A stretch of 64,000 bases of DNA, taken from Cristatella mucedo (Eukaryota; Bryozoa; Phylactolaemata; Cristatellidae). Position numbers and translations under genes: made by a program. Positions 1-33,138 of the stretch are shown here, one piece after another. The first letter of the stretch is position 1, and every line of letters starts with the position of its first letter. The stretch covers positions 827,001-891,000 of the forward strand of contig WPIO01000151.1 of the NCBI GenBank assembly GCA_009760855.2, written 5' to 3'. The notes under the pieces were generated by a model. The model was not told where the DNA came from. It saw nothing but the letters and a program-made list of their open reading frames with translations, and did not search any database.

Positions 1-418
1 CAACTCCATTTGTACGATGCCATTGGGCCAAAACAGGCTGCTACGACAAAACGAGTCAGGAACGAGGCTGCAGAGGCACAGCATAAGCCAACAACTGTTC
101 CGACTATGCTCAGCTCGAGGCAAACGTTAGCTAGTCCATAGCCCTAGGCTGACCCTTGGCATGCCTATGCTAGCCCCGAAGCGATCATGCCAGTCTGGTG
201 CAGGCAGGCCCTCAGCAAAAATCCACTTCCTCGAGGAGTGAGAGCTCCACCGCAGCTTGTGCCCCCCATCTTGCTCGTCAAGAAGCAGCAGCCGAAATGC
301 CACGTGACACGCAGGGCAACTAAGCATTGAGCTTGAGAGAGCTGCCTTTGAGAACGAAAGGACTGCGTGGTTGGCCAGGCAACGAACGAGCAAGTTCTCG
401 AAGCAACAGCTGCTGCTG
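1..418. other. No recognisable gene
   Basis: Only short, unsupported ORFs on either strand; nothing matched the gene or repeat families seen elsewhere. The missing 3' end of the CPD gene could lie here or beyond the window. Confidence 0.4.
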
Positions 419-460
419 CTAATAATAATAACGATAATAATAATAATAACAATAGTAACA
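419..460. repeat. Imperfect AAT microsatellite
   Basis: TAA/AAT triplets with CGA and CAA interruptions. It resembles the ATT tails of LINE-A copies, but no LINE-A body adjoins it. Confidence 0.7.
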
Positions 461-825
461 TGTCGCTTTATCCCGACCGAAGAGAGCTAAACCAGGCGCA
501 TTACAACTTGCTGGAAGAGAATCGATACCGAAGGATTAGTGTCGCGCCCTAATGTAATTAACATTAAATACTAATATTAAATATTAAGCAAGTCAACACA
601 GACGAGTATCATTCTTAGGCCAGCATGCTACAGCAAACATGGAAGACGCTCTAGGCAACTGGTTAGTAAGACCTTTAGTAAGCAGTGTTCGCTCAATTAC
701 GCACAGGTGCGCACGAAAAACACACAGCAGCATAAAGACAAGTTTGCCAGGGCGAAGGGAGAGCAAACCGGAAAAAATGCGTCTGGAGCTGAGACTTGAA
801 AGGATTTCAAGGATTTCACAAGCTC

Positions 826-1062
826 TTCTGACTCTAGTCGTTTAGCTGGGCTTCGAACCAATCTCAAGTCCTTAGAAGCTAATGCCTTCAGCTCGTATGG
901 TCCCAAAGCAGCCAGGAACTCACTCCCAGCTGATGTCACGGCATCCCCTGAATTGGCCACATTTAAAAAGAAGTTAAAAAACGCACTCCTCTGCACTTCA
1001 CAGGATTTGCCTCGTCGGTTCAAACTGTCCTTTGTGTGTGCTTATGCATCCCGACAATGGGA
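826..1062 (+). mobile_element. LINE-A C-terminal fragment
   Basis: Plus-strand translation gives LRTNLKSLEANAFSSYGP, NSLPADVTASPELATFKKKL and KNALL, the C-terminal end of the LINE-A polyprotein. It has the same ADVTASPE variant as the copy near 32.7 kb, so the two belong to one subfamily. Frame is partly broken. Confidence 0.75.
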
Positions 1063-1502
1063 ATACGATCAACTAACAAATTAGCATGCTTCGTTTGCAG
1101 CAAGCCTAGGAAGAGATTCAGCTCTATTATGGCATTACACAAATGCCACGTTATTACTTCAGCCTACGAGCAGAGCCCAGAAAGAGACTTGTTTGCCTTA
1201 CGAAGCTCAAATAAAAAATGTTAGCAATTTCAACATTGTTAGCACTACGGCACATGCCCAATGACTGGCATGCATCGTGGCTTGGCAGCTGTCGACCGGC
1301 CACAGCCAGATACCACTGCATTTACTGGCCAAAACAGGCCCCGAGGAATTGTGGACCATCGGGCTTTCTTTGGTCAGCTGCCCGACCCAATAAAACGTCA
1401 GAGAGAACGATGCTTCCGATCAATCTGGAGGGCAGGAAGTACGGTCAAAGTAGCGCAAGGATCCTGCAAGGAAGGCAACAAGACTAGTGCACAGACTAGC
1501 GC
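1063..1502. other. Unassigned stretch
   Basis: Two overlapping plus-strand ORFs (89 and 101 codons) compete in different frames with no recognisable motif; I treat neither as a gene. Confidence 0.3.
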
Positions 1503-1539
1503 CAAAATCACTGGGCACGCAAGATGCCCAGTGATTTTG
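1503..1539. repeat. Perfect 15-bp inverted repeat (hairpin)
   Basis: Arm CAAAATCACTGGGCA at 1503-1517, loop CGCAAGA, arm TGCCCAGTGATTTTG at 1525-1539, with no mismatch. It is not part of any repeat family recognised here. Confidence 0.85.
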
Positions 1540-1916
1540 CAGTGCTCACCAGGGTCGGCCACCTAGACGTCCTGCCCACAGCACAGTATGCTCGTCGTAG
1601 TCGGTCGACGCATACACAAGCCATTACCTCCCACGACCAGCAGGGGGGGGGGGGCAAAAGTTCGAATGAGAAAGGCTATGGCTATTGTGTGCATGCAGGC
1701 TGTACAGCTTCAAAGTAATGTCGATGCTCGAACAAATGTAAATGGGTTCGAGACAAACGTTTGCCGAACCAGGTGTAACGTCACGGGGGTCTGGGAATTT
1801 AGCTACCGAGCTGCGATGTCGGAGGCCAGTGTGTGACACTATCTGCTGACCTGTGTCGAACCGAACCTGATCGTTTACTGTGGCAACAGCCACGGGTCAA
1901 CTGTGCCGCAATAACA

Positions 1917-2065
1917 ATAACTAATAATAATAATTCACTTGATAAAGCGCCCTCAGAGAACTTAATCTCTCTCTAGGCGCTTTACATTTGCTGTAAAGTG
2001 AAAAGCAATCGAAAGGTGAGTAAAATCATGCTTGAAAAAAACAAACGAAATGAATAACATGGTCC
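1917..2065 (-). mobile_element. LINE-A 3' tail fragment
   Basis: ATT-type tail, then the complete 3' hairpin in reverse (AAAGCGCC ... GGCGCTTT arms), then about 80 bp of 3' region that loses similarity near 2065. Confidence 0.85.
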
Positions 2066-2254
2066 CAGCAGCAACGCCATGTCGCATAGGAAAATGTCAG
2101 CAACGGCGTCCGGAGGAGCACGAGGCATTCACGCAACGATCATTCACGACTGGCAGCTGCACCGGTGATGCCTCCTCTGCATGAGCGCAGCACGCAACAA
2201 GCGTTTTGAAACACGACAGATAATCTAGGGTAAACTAAGCCTAAAGTAAAGGAA

Positions 2255-2364
2255 AGGCTAGCTGATCAGTCAGCCTCATTTTTTATAGAGGCTAGCTGCA
2301 TATAGCCTTAGCGGCAATCACAACACTTGCAGTAGGCAATAAAGAGTTGCCTGCCTGAAGGAGT
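2255..2364 (-). mobile_element. SINE-2 related 3' fragment
   Basis: GCTAGCTGATCAGTCAGCCTC followed by an internal segment ending TTGCAGTAGGCAATAAAG matches the 3' half of SINE-2, diverged; the promoter half is absent. Confidence 0.55.
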
Positions 2365-2454
2365 CATTTTTGGATAAGAACCCAGGAGGACAGGCACTAG
2401 ACGGCTACTGGGCGCAAAGCAAATAGCCTTCAAACAGTAGCTGGCATGCTCAGC

Positions 2455-2630
2455 AGCACAGTGACACCACTTATGTAATGTAATGTAACGTATCCCAGTC
2501 AGCAGCTCAGCAAGGCCACAACGACTATGTGGGTGTTTTGCGGCGGGAGAGTTTTCAACAGCAAAACAAGCCAAAAGCCAAAGCGGGCTTTCGGTGAGCA
2601 TACACGAGCCTGCACACACACAATCCATCT
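2455..2630 (-). mobile_element. LINE-B 3' fragment, diverged
   Basis: Pentamer tail (TAATG repeated), then CACAACGACTATGTGGGTGT and AAGCGGGCTTTCGGT, matching the 3' end of LINE-B copies at 33.1 and 48.8 kb. Confidence 0.55.
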
Positions 2631-2699
2631 CATGCAAAAGAAGTCATACCGAAGACGCAGTCAGACCAGTCAAGAAAAGAGCGGGCAAGTCGAGGAAGC

Positions 2700-2834
2700 C
2701 GATGCGAGGGCTGGCAAGTAGTGGCGTCCTAGAAAAGATGGCTAGAAATGTGGCCACAGTGTCGTAAGCCGGAGAGGACAGACGTCGTTGCGCATAAGAA
2801 AAGTGCGAAAGTTGAGCTCCACAGCGAGCGGGAC
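2700..2834 (-). CDS. Possible CPD exon 15 (weak)
   Basis: There is a good acceptor (TTTGCTCTGCAG, AG at 2836-2835). The following bases read VPLAVELNFRTFLMRND in one frame, which can be laid over the FELTLEL part of exons 3 and 11. That frame again needs a +1 move relative to exon 14 and stops after about 30 residues; no donor was fixed. The lower limit given is arbitrary. Confidence 0.25.
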
Positions 2835-2994
2835 CTGCAGAGCAAAAAGCGCCAGCCACAGACAGAAGGAATTATTTAGAATTATTTACGAATTATTATC
2901 GGAAGGCCAGGAAATTATTTAGGGCTTATCTAGCGTCCACGGAGCAAAAACCTGAGAAGGGGCACGAGGATGGCCGCAACGGCTTGCGGCTTAC

Positions 2995-25966
<22,972 letters not shown>

Positions 25967-26059
25967 GGCTCCAGGAACTGTGTACCATTGACCGGAAGTC
26001 ATCAGGTGTCGAGTGCAGTTTCTCCATGGCGGACGGTGCAAGTTGCGCGTCCGAAGCAC

Positions 26060-26900
26060 CTAGAGTGTTTGAGTAAAATATATTTAGTTTAGCGCATTCT
26101 TAATTTGTGAGGAAACGCGACAGAACATTCCTTACTCTTCCGGGCGTCAGTTTGTAAGTCATGGGCGGCGGCGCACTCGGCACGCTGTTCAACGTCCCAA
26201 ACACAATAGGTAAGGCGGTGGCGGAGTTCGCCGCTGTCCCGCTGCCGCCAACGAGAGCAGCTTTTAGCGCGTAACCGTTTTACAGGGCCACCGCCTCTGT
26301 GTGTCTGAAGCCTCGCGCATGTCTTCCGTCGTAACCCCTTCACGACGGGGACTCGCCTCCCCAAGGCCGCTACCGTGCCAGAAAAACTCGCTGACCGTCG
26401 TAACCGGCGCAATGCCCTGCGTAAATACTCGAGCGTCTGGCTAGCGTCCGACTGACTGGAGGTAGCAGCGAAGCGATTTGATGGTGTTAACGGTTCACTC
26501 CTACGTGCCACGAAGCGACTCGCCGCCGGTCGTTCGTGGTGTCTGCCGGCGCGTCAGTGTGCTCACTCGGTGCGACAACGCCGCCGTGAAAGAAGCTTCG
26601 CGGCTTCGGACACGGTTGCGATGTCGAAAAATTACTTTTTACGGCATCGCAAGACCGCTGCCCCATCAGCGCCGAGCTATCTATGCCCGGTGTCCTGCGT
26701 CCGAAAACGTGCGAACGGCTGCGTTCGGCGCCATCGCCATCGCCTTGTTCTTTCCGGTGCGCACCCGCGGGTCAGTAGAGGTCGAGAGAGATATGGGCAG
26801 ATCGACGAGCGACGGCCGCGGCTACCGGCGTGTTTGTCGCAAGCGGGAAATTTAGCATCCTTTGTAAACGGTTCCCACAAATCCTAGCTTGCTCGGGCAG
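26060..26900 (-). promoter_or_regulatory. CpG-rich region upstream of CPD exon 1
   Basis: About 26150-26860 is dense in CpG compared with most of the window and has no convincing ORF. Just upstream of the coding start the minus strand shows CTAAATATATTTTACTC (about 26080-26097), which could be a TATA-like element. Alternatively CTCTAG|G at about 26060 could be the acceptor of an intron in the 5' untranslated region. The promoter call rests on position and composition only. Confidence 0.4.
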
Positions 26901-27054
26901 ATAGTTTAAATAAAAATATTTAGTCAAGACTAGGCCACCGTAGTCCTTTTTCATAGGCTTAACCCGAATTTTTACTTCACTAATTCCTTGATTTTTTTTC
27001 GTGTTCAAATATGCACCGAATCGTCATCGCTGTTCGAAAATAGCGCTCAAAAAC

Positions 27055-27187
27055 TGGGTCCAGCGGTTAAGGTGCTCGCCCCGACCAAGGTCTGGCTGAA
27101 GTCGTGGGCTCGAGCCCGGAGGCATATGTGAAGCGCCTGAATAGAGATTAAGTTCTCTTGGGGCGCTATACAAGTGAATTATATATA
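27055..27187 (+). mobile_element. SINE-1 copy
   Basis: CCAGCGGTTAAGGTGCTCGC, CGTGGGCTCGAGCCCGG and the tail AAGCGCCTGAATAGAGATTA then an AT-rich end; the first few bases of the head are missing. Confidence 0.85.
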
Positions 27188-27312
27188 TATATTTATATAA
27201 ATACTTGTGCTGTATAGTGGCATTACAAGGTCTCTCGCGTGCATACCCCTCGTTGGATTCAATCCTCCAAAGCCGCGACTCTTTTTGTGTATCACCTCGC
27301 AGTCTAATATAT

Positions 27313-27420
27313 ATACAATAGTAATAATAATGCACTTGATAAAGCGCCCTCAGAGAACTCAATCTCTTTCTAGGCGCTTTACATTTTCTGCAAAGGGAAT
27401 ATCAATCTTGCCGTTTATCT
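27313..27420 (-). mobile_element. LINE-A 3' tail fragment
   Basis: ATT tail, then reverse of the hairpin (AAAGCGCCCTCAGAGAACTC ... TAGGCGCTTT), then a few tens of bases of 3' region. Confidence 0.85.
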
Positions 27421-28020
27421 ACTGTAGGCACAAGCATTCAGTCGAGTCTGTGCAAACCGTTTCGGAAGTCTCGCTCAATCTACTTCTTAATCACCAATGC
27501 GGTTTGGGAGTTTTTCATTCCTACCGGGACGTCGATATTTTGCGTTGTTTAGACCCAGCTGCCCATTTGCAAGACTGTTTGCTTAAACGTTGCTCGCGGT
27601 AGAGGAAGTACCAAACATTCTTGTTGAGATATTTTTGAAAGGAAACTCGCGGAGCATCCGCCACAGCTGACTCGGCAGTAGTGCTCCGACGATGCTTCGA
27701 CGAAGTATCGCTCGAAGAAAAAGTAGCCGAGCCGGAAACTGCGACGGAAGGCAGGGTCGTTTGAAGTTTTTCGCACCAGGTAACTAAACTGAAGTGGTAA
27801 AAGTAATGACGAACTGACTCATCGGTCTCTTTTATATTACAGCAGAGCAGCCTCAGTGACTTTTAGAACGCACGGCTGCCTACGCCGTGACCTCCGAATC
27901 TTCGTGACCTCCGTTTAGAGCCGAGTAGCCATTCCGACGAGCTGTTTTAACGGAGACAGCATTTTGGGTGAGGGCGTTGATGTATTTTTTTTGCATGGAG
28001 GCGGTGCTTTGGTCGAGCCC

Positions 28021-28063
28021 GGAGCCCTTGCGGCGGGCGCGGTAGTCCGCCGCAAGGGGCTCC
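28021..28063. repeat. GC-rich hairpin
   Basis: Arm GGAGCCCTTGCGGCGG at 28021-28036, loop of 10 nt, arm CCGCCGCAAGGGGCTCC at 28047-28063; 16 pairs with a single bulged base. In a CpG-rich stretch upstream of CPD. Confidence 0.85.
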
Positions 28064-28646
28064 TCGCGTTAACCGTTCCTTTGCAGCTGAGCGTCGCCGT
28101 CTGGCGCTGAGCTGAGACTGTCGTGGTCACGCCTCCTTCCTGCCCCGCCCCCTCGCCCTATCCTAATCGCTCTGGCAGTGCCGACGCTGCGGCCGGTAGC
28201 AGTTGCTGGTCGGCTCGAAACGAGAAACGCTTACCCAACGGCGTTCGTAATGTGCGTTTGGCTGTCGCAGTGAGATCGCGCCGCTTGCTGAAAATCTCGA
28301 TTCGCAGGTCGTTGTCGTTTCATCACCTAGTGGAAATGGTGCCTTGATAACCTTCAGCAGCAGAGGGTTGGCGACTTCGCCGACGCTATCACTTGCCACC
28401 CGTATGCCAAAAGTGTTCATTTACTTCGGTCCCGCTGCTTCTTTTTCGTGATCGCAATACGAGCCAATGATTTCTAGTCTAGAAGAGTATTAGTAACGGA
28501 ATGCAAGCAGCTCAAATTGGCTCACGCCGCCTCTGAAGTTAAAGTGCTCGCCTTTATTGAACGAGGTCAATAATAATAATAATACTTGTGTATAGAGGTT
28601 GGTAGTTGTCGCCAGCTCAGTCAAACGGCTCAGTCAATCGGCGTCG

Positions 28647-28648
<2 letters not shown>

Positions 28649-28741
<93 letters not shown>
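28649..28741. repeat. AT microsatellite
   Basis: About 46 perfect AT units followed by GGACGGACAGATAGATAG. A perfect AT run of this length can extrude as a cruciform. Confidence 0.97.
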
Positions 28742-28744
<3 letters not shown>

Positions 28745-28849
28745 GGACGGACAGATAGATAGATAGAAAGTTGACTTCGCTGCGAGGGGTGGCCTGCAAT
28801 AATGCACGATTCGCTTTAAAGCAGGCCGGGATAAATTTCGAGTGGAGCC

Positions 28850-29050
28850 GTGGCTAGTAGGCTAGTAAAGAGTAGGCCGATCTATCAGCCTCATTTATGC
28901 AGCGGCAGCCCATAAGAGAGCCCTCTGCAGGACTCGAATCTAGGGCCGAAATCTTGGTCGTGAAAGCGTGCACGTAACCCCTCTCACCGTAAGACCAACG
29001 GGCAGTACTGCGAATGTTACCACTACCCATATTATACACATTGACACGGT
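28850..29050 (-). mobile_element. tRNA-like SINE, diverged
   Basis: TCTATCAGCCTCATTTATGC 3' end as in SINE-2, then CAGGACTCGAATC (reverse B box) and further tRNA-like sequence. Related to SINE-2 but a distinct variant. Confidence 0.5.
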
Positions 29051-29142
29051 TCGCATCACCACTAACCAAATAGTCATGCTTCCTCTACAGCATATGTACA
29101 GTGTCTGGATCTTAGTCCTGGAGGGTAAAACAATAGTTTAGT

Positions 29143-29318
29143 TGGTGAGCCGTGATGGCACACTAAGTAAGGCGGTTGCTTTCACGACCTCGGGACCGAG
29201 GTTGTGGGTTCGATGCCTGCGGTGAGCGATTCTGTATCGCCACAGCAAGCGATGGTGATAGCTGTAAAGGCTCTTCTGTCGCTATACAAAAAGAGGCTGT
29301 TTAATCAGCAAGGATTTT
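29143..29318 (+). mobile_element. SINE-2 copy, near full length
   Basis: GGTGAGCCGTGATGGCACAC head with A box, palindrome ACGACCTCGG..CCGAGGT, B box GGTTCGATGCC, then GCTGTAAAGGCTCTTCTGTC and TATACAAAAAGAGGCTG. Confidence 0.9.
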
Positions 29319-29340
29319 TTTATAGCTGCAGAAGCGCCTG

Positions 29341-29492
29341 CCGAGCTGGTTTGGTCTAGCGGTCAAGGTGCTCGCCCCGACCGAGGTATGGCTGAGGTCG
29401 TGGGCTCGAGCCCCGAGGCATATGTGAAGAGCATGAGTAGAGTTTTAAAGTTCTCTTAGGGCGCTACATAAATGAATTATTTATTATTTATT
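29341..29492 (+). mobile_element. SINE-1 copy
   Basis: CCGAGCTGGTTTGGTCTAGC head, GTGGGCTCGAGCCCC B-box region, mutated hairpin tail and TTATTTATT end. It sits 22 bp after a SINE-2 copy in the same orientation. Confidence 0.9.
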
Positions 29493-29500
29493 TATTATAT

Positions 29501-29700
29501 CGGCTATCACCAACGCTTGCAGTCGGCAACAAAGGATAGCCTAACTCAAACCCGCAATTTCGGTGGGCTCGCTCTTCACAACCCAGGTCGTGGGTTCGAG
29601 TCCTGCAGTGGGCGATCCTTTATTGCCACTGCAAGCGTTGGCGATAGCCGTAAAGACTCTTCAATCGCTGTAAAACTGAGGCTGTTAAATCAGCTAAGCT
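29501..29700 (+). mobile_element. SINE-2 copy with inverted duplication of its own 3' segment
   Basis: B box GGTTCGAGTCC near 29592 and a normal SINE-2 3' half to 29700. Upstream, 29501-29541 is an inverted copy (about 36 of 40 positions) of 29611-29650, so the element can fold back on itself. The A-box end has been replaced. Confidence 0.75.
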
Positions 29701-30089
29701 TAGTGTGTAGCTGGTGCCGTGGGCCTCGGTCGTTAGCTGGCGAGCATCTCTTTATGAACTTATTGTGAAGCAGGGACTGGTAAAGGGAAAAAGACCTTAG
29801 TAAATGTTAAAATATATGATACTAAGCAAAATCACGCCGAGCCCGACCTTTCTATGGCACTGCTCTGGTGCAAATATAAACAGTTTCTTTTTCACACTTT
29901 TGCTATCGCTTCAAGCATGTCGTTTTAATGTACCTTTCGAAATTGGGCTTTTGGCTTACATAGCTTGTAGTAGCTTACAGACGCGTAGTCTTCCTGCGGA
30001 TTTTTCGCAGACTTCTCCATCGGTCCTTACGCACATCCGGGCGCGAGCACTCTGGACCCCCATCCCTACCATGCCACAGTAAAGTAAAA

Positions 30090-30285
30090 GTTAAGTCAAG
30101 ATTGGTTAGTTCAGCTGCTTCATTTATATAGCAGCAGATGATAACTTATCGGCAATCACCCTGGTTTCAGCAGCAGCAAGGAGTTGCCAGTTGCAGGACT
30201 CAGGCTTATCGACTCGGATCACTAAGTGTGGACACCCAGTCGTTCTCGCGAATGGCTATGCTCAGCCACCCCATTTATGTATTTC
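30090..30285 (-). mobile_element. tRNA-like SINE, SINE-2 related, diverged
   Basis: CAGCTGCTTCATTTATATAG, CGGCAATCACC and CAGCAAGGAGTTGCCAG resemble the SINE-2 3' half in reverse; B box unclear. Confidence 0.4.
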
Positions 30286-30289
30286 CTTC

Positions 30290-30690
30290 TGTAACTCCGC
30301 AAAGCCATAAAGACTGTGTGGGTGTTACGCAGGAGAGTTTTGTATAGAGCACTCACAGCCTAAGTGGCTTTGGGACGCATTCGGTAGCCAACAGACTTCG
30401 TCTTACCCAACAAAGAGAAAGTGAGAAGCATAGCAGAGTCAGGAGAGCAGTTGAGGTAGTGAATAGCATGGAAGTAGCAGCTCAGGATCGCTGAAAAGGA
30501 TGAGCCATAGTCGGCAACAAGAGAGTAGTTGTGTGTAAGAACCTTGGGAGCGAGTTCCACAGTCTAGGACCTGCAGAGCTAAAGCTTCTTTCACCAACGG
30601 TCTTTAAGCGGAGGAATGGAACAGCTAATGTATTATCCACACAGGACCTGAGGGCACGAGGAGGCTGAAATTGGTGCAGCTAGGTTCAGC
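30290..30690 (-). mobile_element. LINE-B 3' fragment
   Basis: Minus strand encodes HYLNCSPDSAMLLTFSLLGK and SVGYRMRPKAT and, further up, GERSFSSAGPRLWN-like sequence with breaks. Confidence 0.8.
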
Positions 30691-31684
30691 TAGGTATGCC
30701 CCATGCTGCTTCCATCGCGGCTGTACGCCTCTCGTCATTTCGTAGAACGACTGTGGTTTTATGTGGATCGCCTAGCCGGCAGGATTAAAGGGAGGCAATT
30801 ATATTAAGTCGTCGCTGAAATATTTTCAGCACTCTTCAGCGCTTGTATACTCCGGCTCATGTCTTATCCCTTCGGCTGCTGCTGCAATGGATGAGTACAG
30901 TACGCATGAACACTTTTTTCGGAACGGTGGCATCGAGACACTCGCTCTGCCGCCAGAGGCAATTCCCCGTCCGCGTAGTCATTTAAGTTACCCTTCAAAA
31001 TACAGTGTACGAGGTCTTATTCGTACGCTGGTGGACGGCAGGGTCTTGGTCCATTGAAAGGAAGGAGCTCTCGAGGAATTCACGATGCAGATTGTGGGAT
31101 CGCGTCGTTCGGCCGTCGATTCTTCAATTGCTATCTGCAAGGAGAGCAAGCAGTCATTCTCAAGCCCTCAGGGCAGTTCTTTTTAGCCTTCTGCAATGGG
31201 GCCTCTGTCGCCGGATGTCGGCTGCTCTATAAGCAAAGCTGCTTATTGTGCCTATCTTCTGCTATATAAACAAAACTGTTTAGCCTGCCTATCTTCCTAT
31301 TTCGTCTTCCTTAAGTGTATAACACAGAGTTCTCTTAAGTGACGGAAAAGGAACGATTAGCAACAAGCGGGAGCTTTTTTCGAGCCGGTTATCCTGAATT
31401 TTGCTGCCTTTGGTCCCACCTCCGAAGTGTGACCGGAAGGGCTTAGGGCATATCGTTTCCGGGCAAATGATATGCGCCGGCATTGTACCTCAGCATTGTA
31501 CCAGTACCTCTATCGTTCAAGTCAGTGTCAAGTCATGCCTCGAAGCAGACGCTCCACTAGACGTCAGCGATCGTACCCTTAAGCACATCGAGGGTTACAA
31601 GGCCGCACAAAATTATTTCTTGTTCAAGTAAAATACTAATGCGGGTCAGAGCTACAGTGTAAGGGTCTATGCCTATACGTTTGT

Positions 31685-31760
31685 ATGTATCAATGCGTGT
31701 AACTCCACAAAGCCACAAAGTGAGTGGGGTGAGTTTTCTATAGTGCACTCAAAGCCTAGC
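31685..31760 (-). mobile_element. LINE-B terminal fragment
   Basis: GTAACTCCACAAAGCCACAAAG and GCACTCAAAGCCTA match only the last 80 bp of LINE-B. It directly abuts the SINE-2 copy at 31761. Confidence 0.6.
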
Positions 31761-31918
31761 AGTGAGCCGTGATAGCACACTTGGTAAGGCAGTTGCTTTC
31801 CACGACGTCGGTCCCGAGGTCGTGGGTTCGAATCTTTCGGTGGTTGGGCGATCCTTTATTGCGACTGCAAGCCGTGGTGTTGCCTGTAAAGTTTCTGCTA
31901 AGATCTCGCGGCTTTATT
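31761..31918 (+). mobile_element. SINE-2 copy, forward arm of a tail-to-tail pair
   Basis: GTGAGCCGTGATAGCACACT head, B box GGTTCGAATCT near 31826, tail shortened and altered. Confidence 0.85.
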
Positions 31919-31923
31919 GTTAT

Positions 31924-32084
31924 ACTAGCTGATTTAACAACCTCTTTTGTATAGCGACAGAAGAGCCTTTACGACTATCACCACTGCTTGCAGCAGCTAT
32001 AACGAATCGCTCACCGCTGGATTTGAACCCACGACCACGGGATCGAGGTCGTGAAAAGCAACCACCTTACCTAGTTGAGCGAGT
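31924..32084 (-). mobile_element. SINE-2 copy, reverse arm of a tail-to-tail pair
   Basis: ACTAGCTGATTTAACAACCTC 3' end, then the body in reverse to the head near 32084. The two copies are separated by about 5 bp. Confidence 0.88.
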
Positions 32085-32458
32085 GGCTTGCACTTGCCAG
32101 AATGATTTCGTAACGCATGGAGGGTATCTGCTGTAAACTCTGAGGGTGCTATACATATGGATTATTGTTATTATTAATTGCAATTGCACTTGTAAACATT
32201 TTAAGCGTTGAAATTTTAAAACCGCGGGACACACCCACTCTAAAATCCTATGCGTTCAGGCCAACTATAGTAAAGGAAAGGGAATGGTACAAAGTAGGAA
32301 AGCAACCGGATGCAAGCGTGCTTCGCAGTTCTACAGTGCCGTCTACCCTGCAGTCTTGTTAGAAGCATCATATTTATCCGAACTCCTTGCTCCTCCTCCA
32401 TCCAGTGTGCTCTCGCACCATCCGCTTCTCAGTACTCATTTCGCCGTCTATCGCACCA

Positions 32459-32632
32459 CATTGGTGAGCCGTGATGGTACACTAGGTAAGGCGGTTGCTC
32501 TCACGACCTCGGTCCCGAGGTCGTGGGTTCGATTCCTGCAGTGGGCGATTCTTTATCGCCACTGCAAGCGGTGGTGATAGCCGTAAAGGCTCTTCTGTCG
32601 CTATACAAAAAGAGGCTGTTTAATCAGCTAGG
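32459..32632 (+). mobile_element. SINE-2 copy, best preserved
   Basis: A box TGGTACACTAGG at 32475-32486 and a perfect B box GGTTCGATTCC at 32526-32536, about 51 bp apart as in tRNA genes. Between them, at 32502-32525, lies an 11-bp-arm palindrome (CACGACCTCGG / CCGAGGTCGTG). Tail GGCTGTTTAATCAGCTAGG. Confidence 0.92.
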
Positions 32633-32699
32633 AATTATTGAAGTCTATGGTGATCGTGTCTTCAGCTTGCCAACATTTTGAATTCACTACTTAAGGGTC

Positions 32700-33012
32700 G
32701 CAACCTGCAGCGAGCTTCTGTCGAAGTTTTTCTCATACCCTATTAGGTTCCTTCATTCGCATGTTCTAGCCTATCTTTGTGAACTACTTCCTAGTCAGGC
32801 TAGACATTGTACCGCTCGCTTTTCTGACTCAGGACGTTTAGCCTCGAACCAACCTCGAATTCTTTGGAGACCGTTCCTTAGCTTGTATGCTCCCAAAAGT
32901 TGGAGCTCACTCCCGGCTGATGTCACGGCATCCCCTGACATGACATTTAAAAAAAGCTAAATATTTCTGGGTCACTGTGAAGTGTCCTTAGCGTTTGCTA
33001 ATGCTTGCTGAA
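32700..33012 (+). mobile_element. LINE-A C-terminal fragment
   Basis: Plus-strand blocks for AYLCELLPSQARHCTARFSD and PADVTASPD, frame broken; same subfamily as 826-1062. Confidence 0.75.
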
Positions 33013-33082
33013 AATGAATGTTGCCACTAACCATGTAGACATGCTTCATTTACAGCATATGTTAGAAAGAAAGAAAAAAAGG

Positions 33083-33138
33083 TTAGCTGATTTAGCAGCC
33101 TTATTTGCACAGAGGCAGAAGAGCCTTCACTGCTCTGT
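33083..33138 (-). mobile_element. SINE-2 3' fragment
   Basis: TTAGCTGATTTAGCAGCCTT and GCAGAAGAGCCTTCACTGC; cut off by, or joined to, the LINE-B tail that follows. Confidence 0.6.

Noticed and set aside
26478..26887. Overlapping 105-125 codon plus-strand ORFs upstream of CPD
   Set aside because: CpG-rich DNA open in several frames at once; no motif, and the frames contradict each other.
32475..32536. A functional tRNA gene
   Set aside because: A and B boxes are present but the sequence is dispersed in many copies, lacks a proper acceptor stem and continues into a SINE body.
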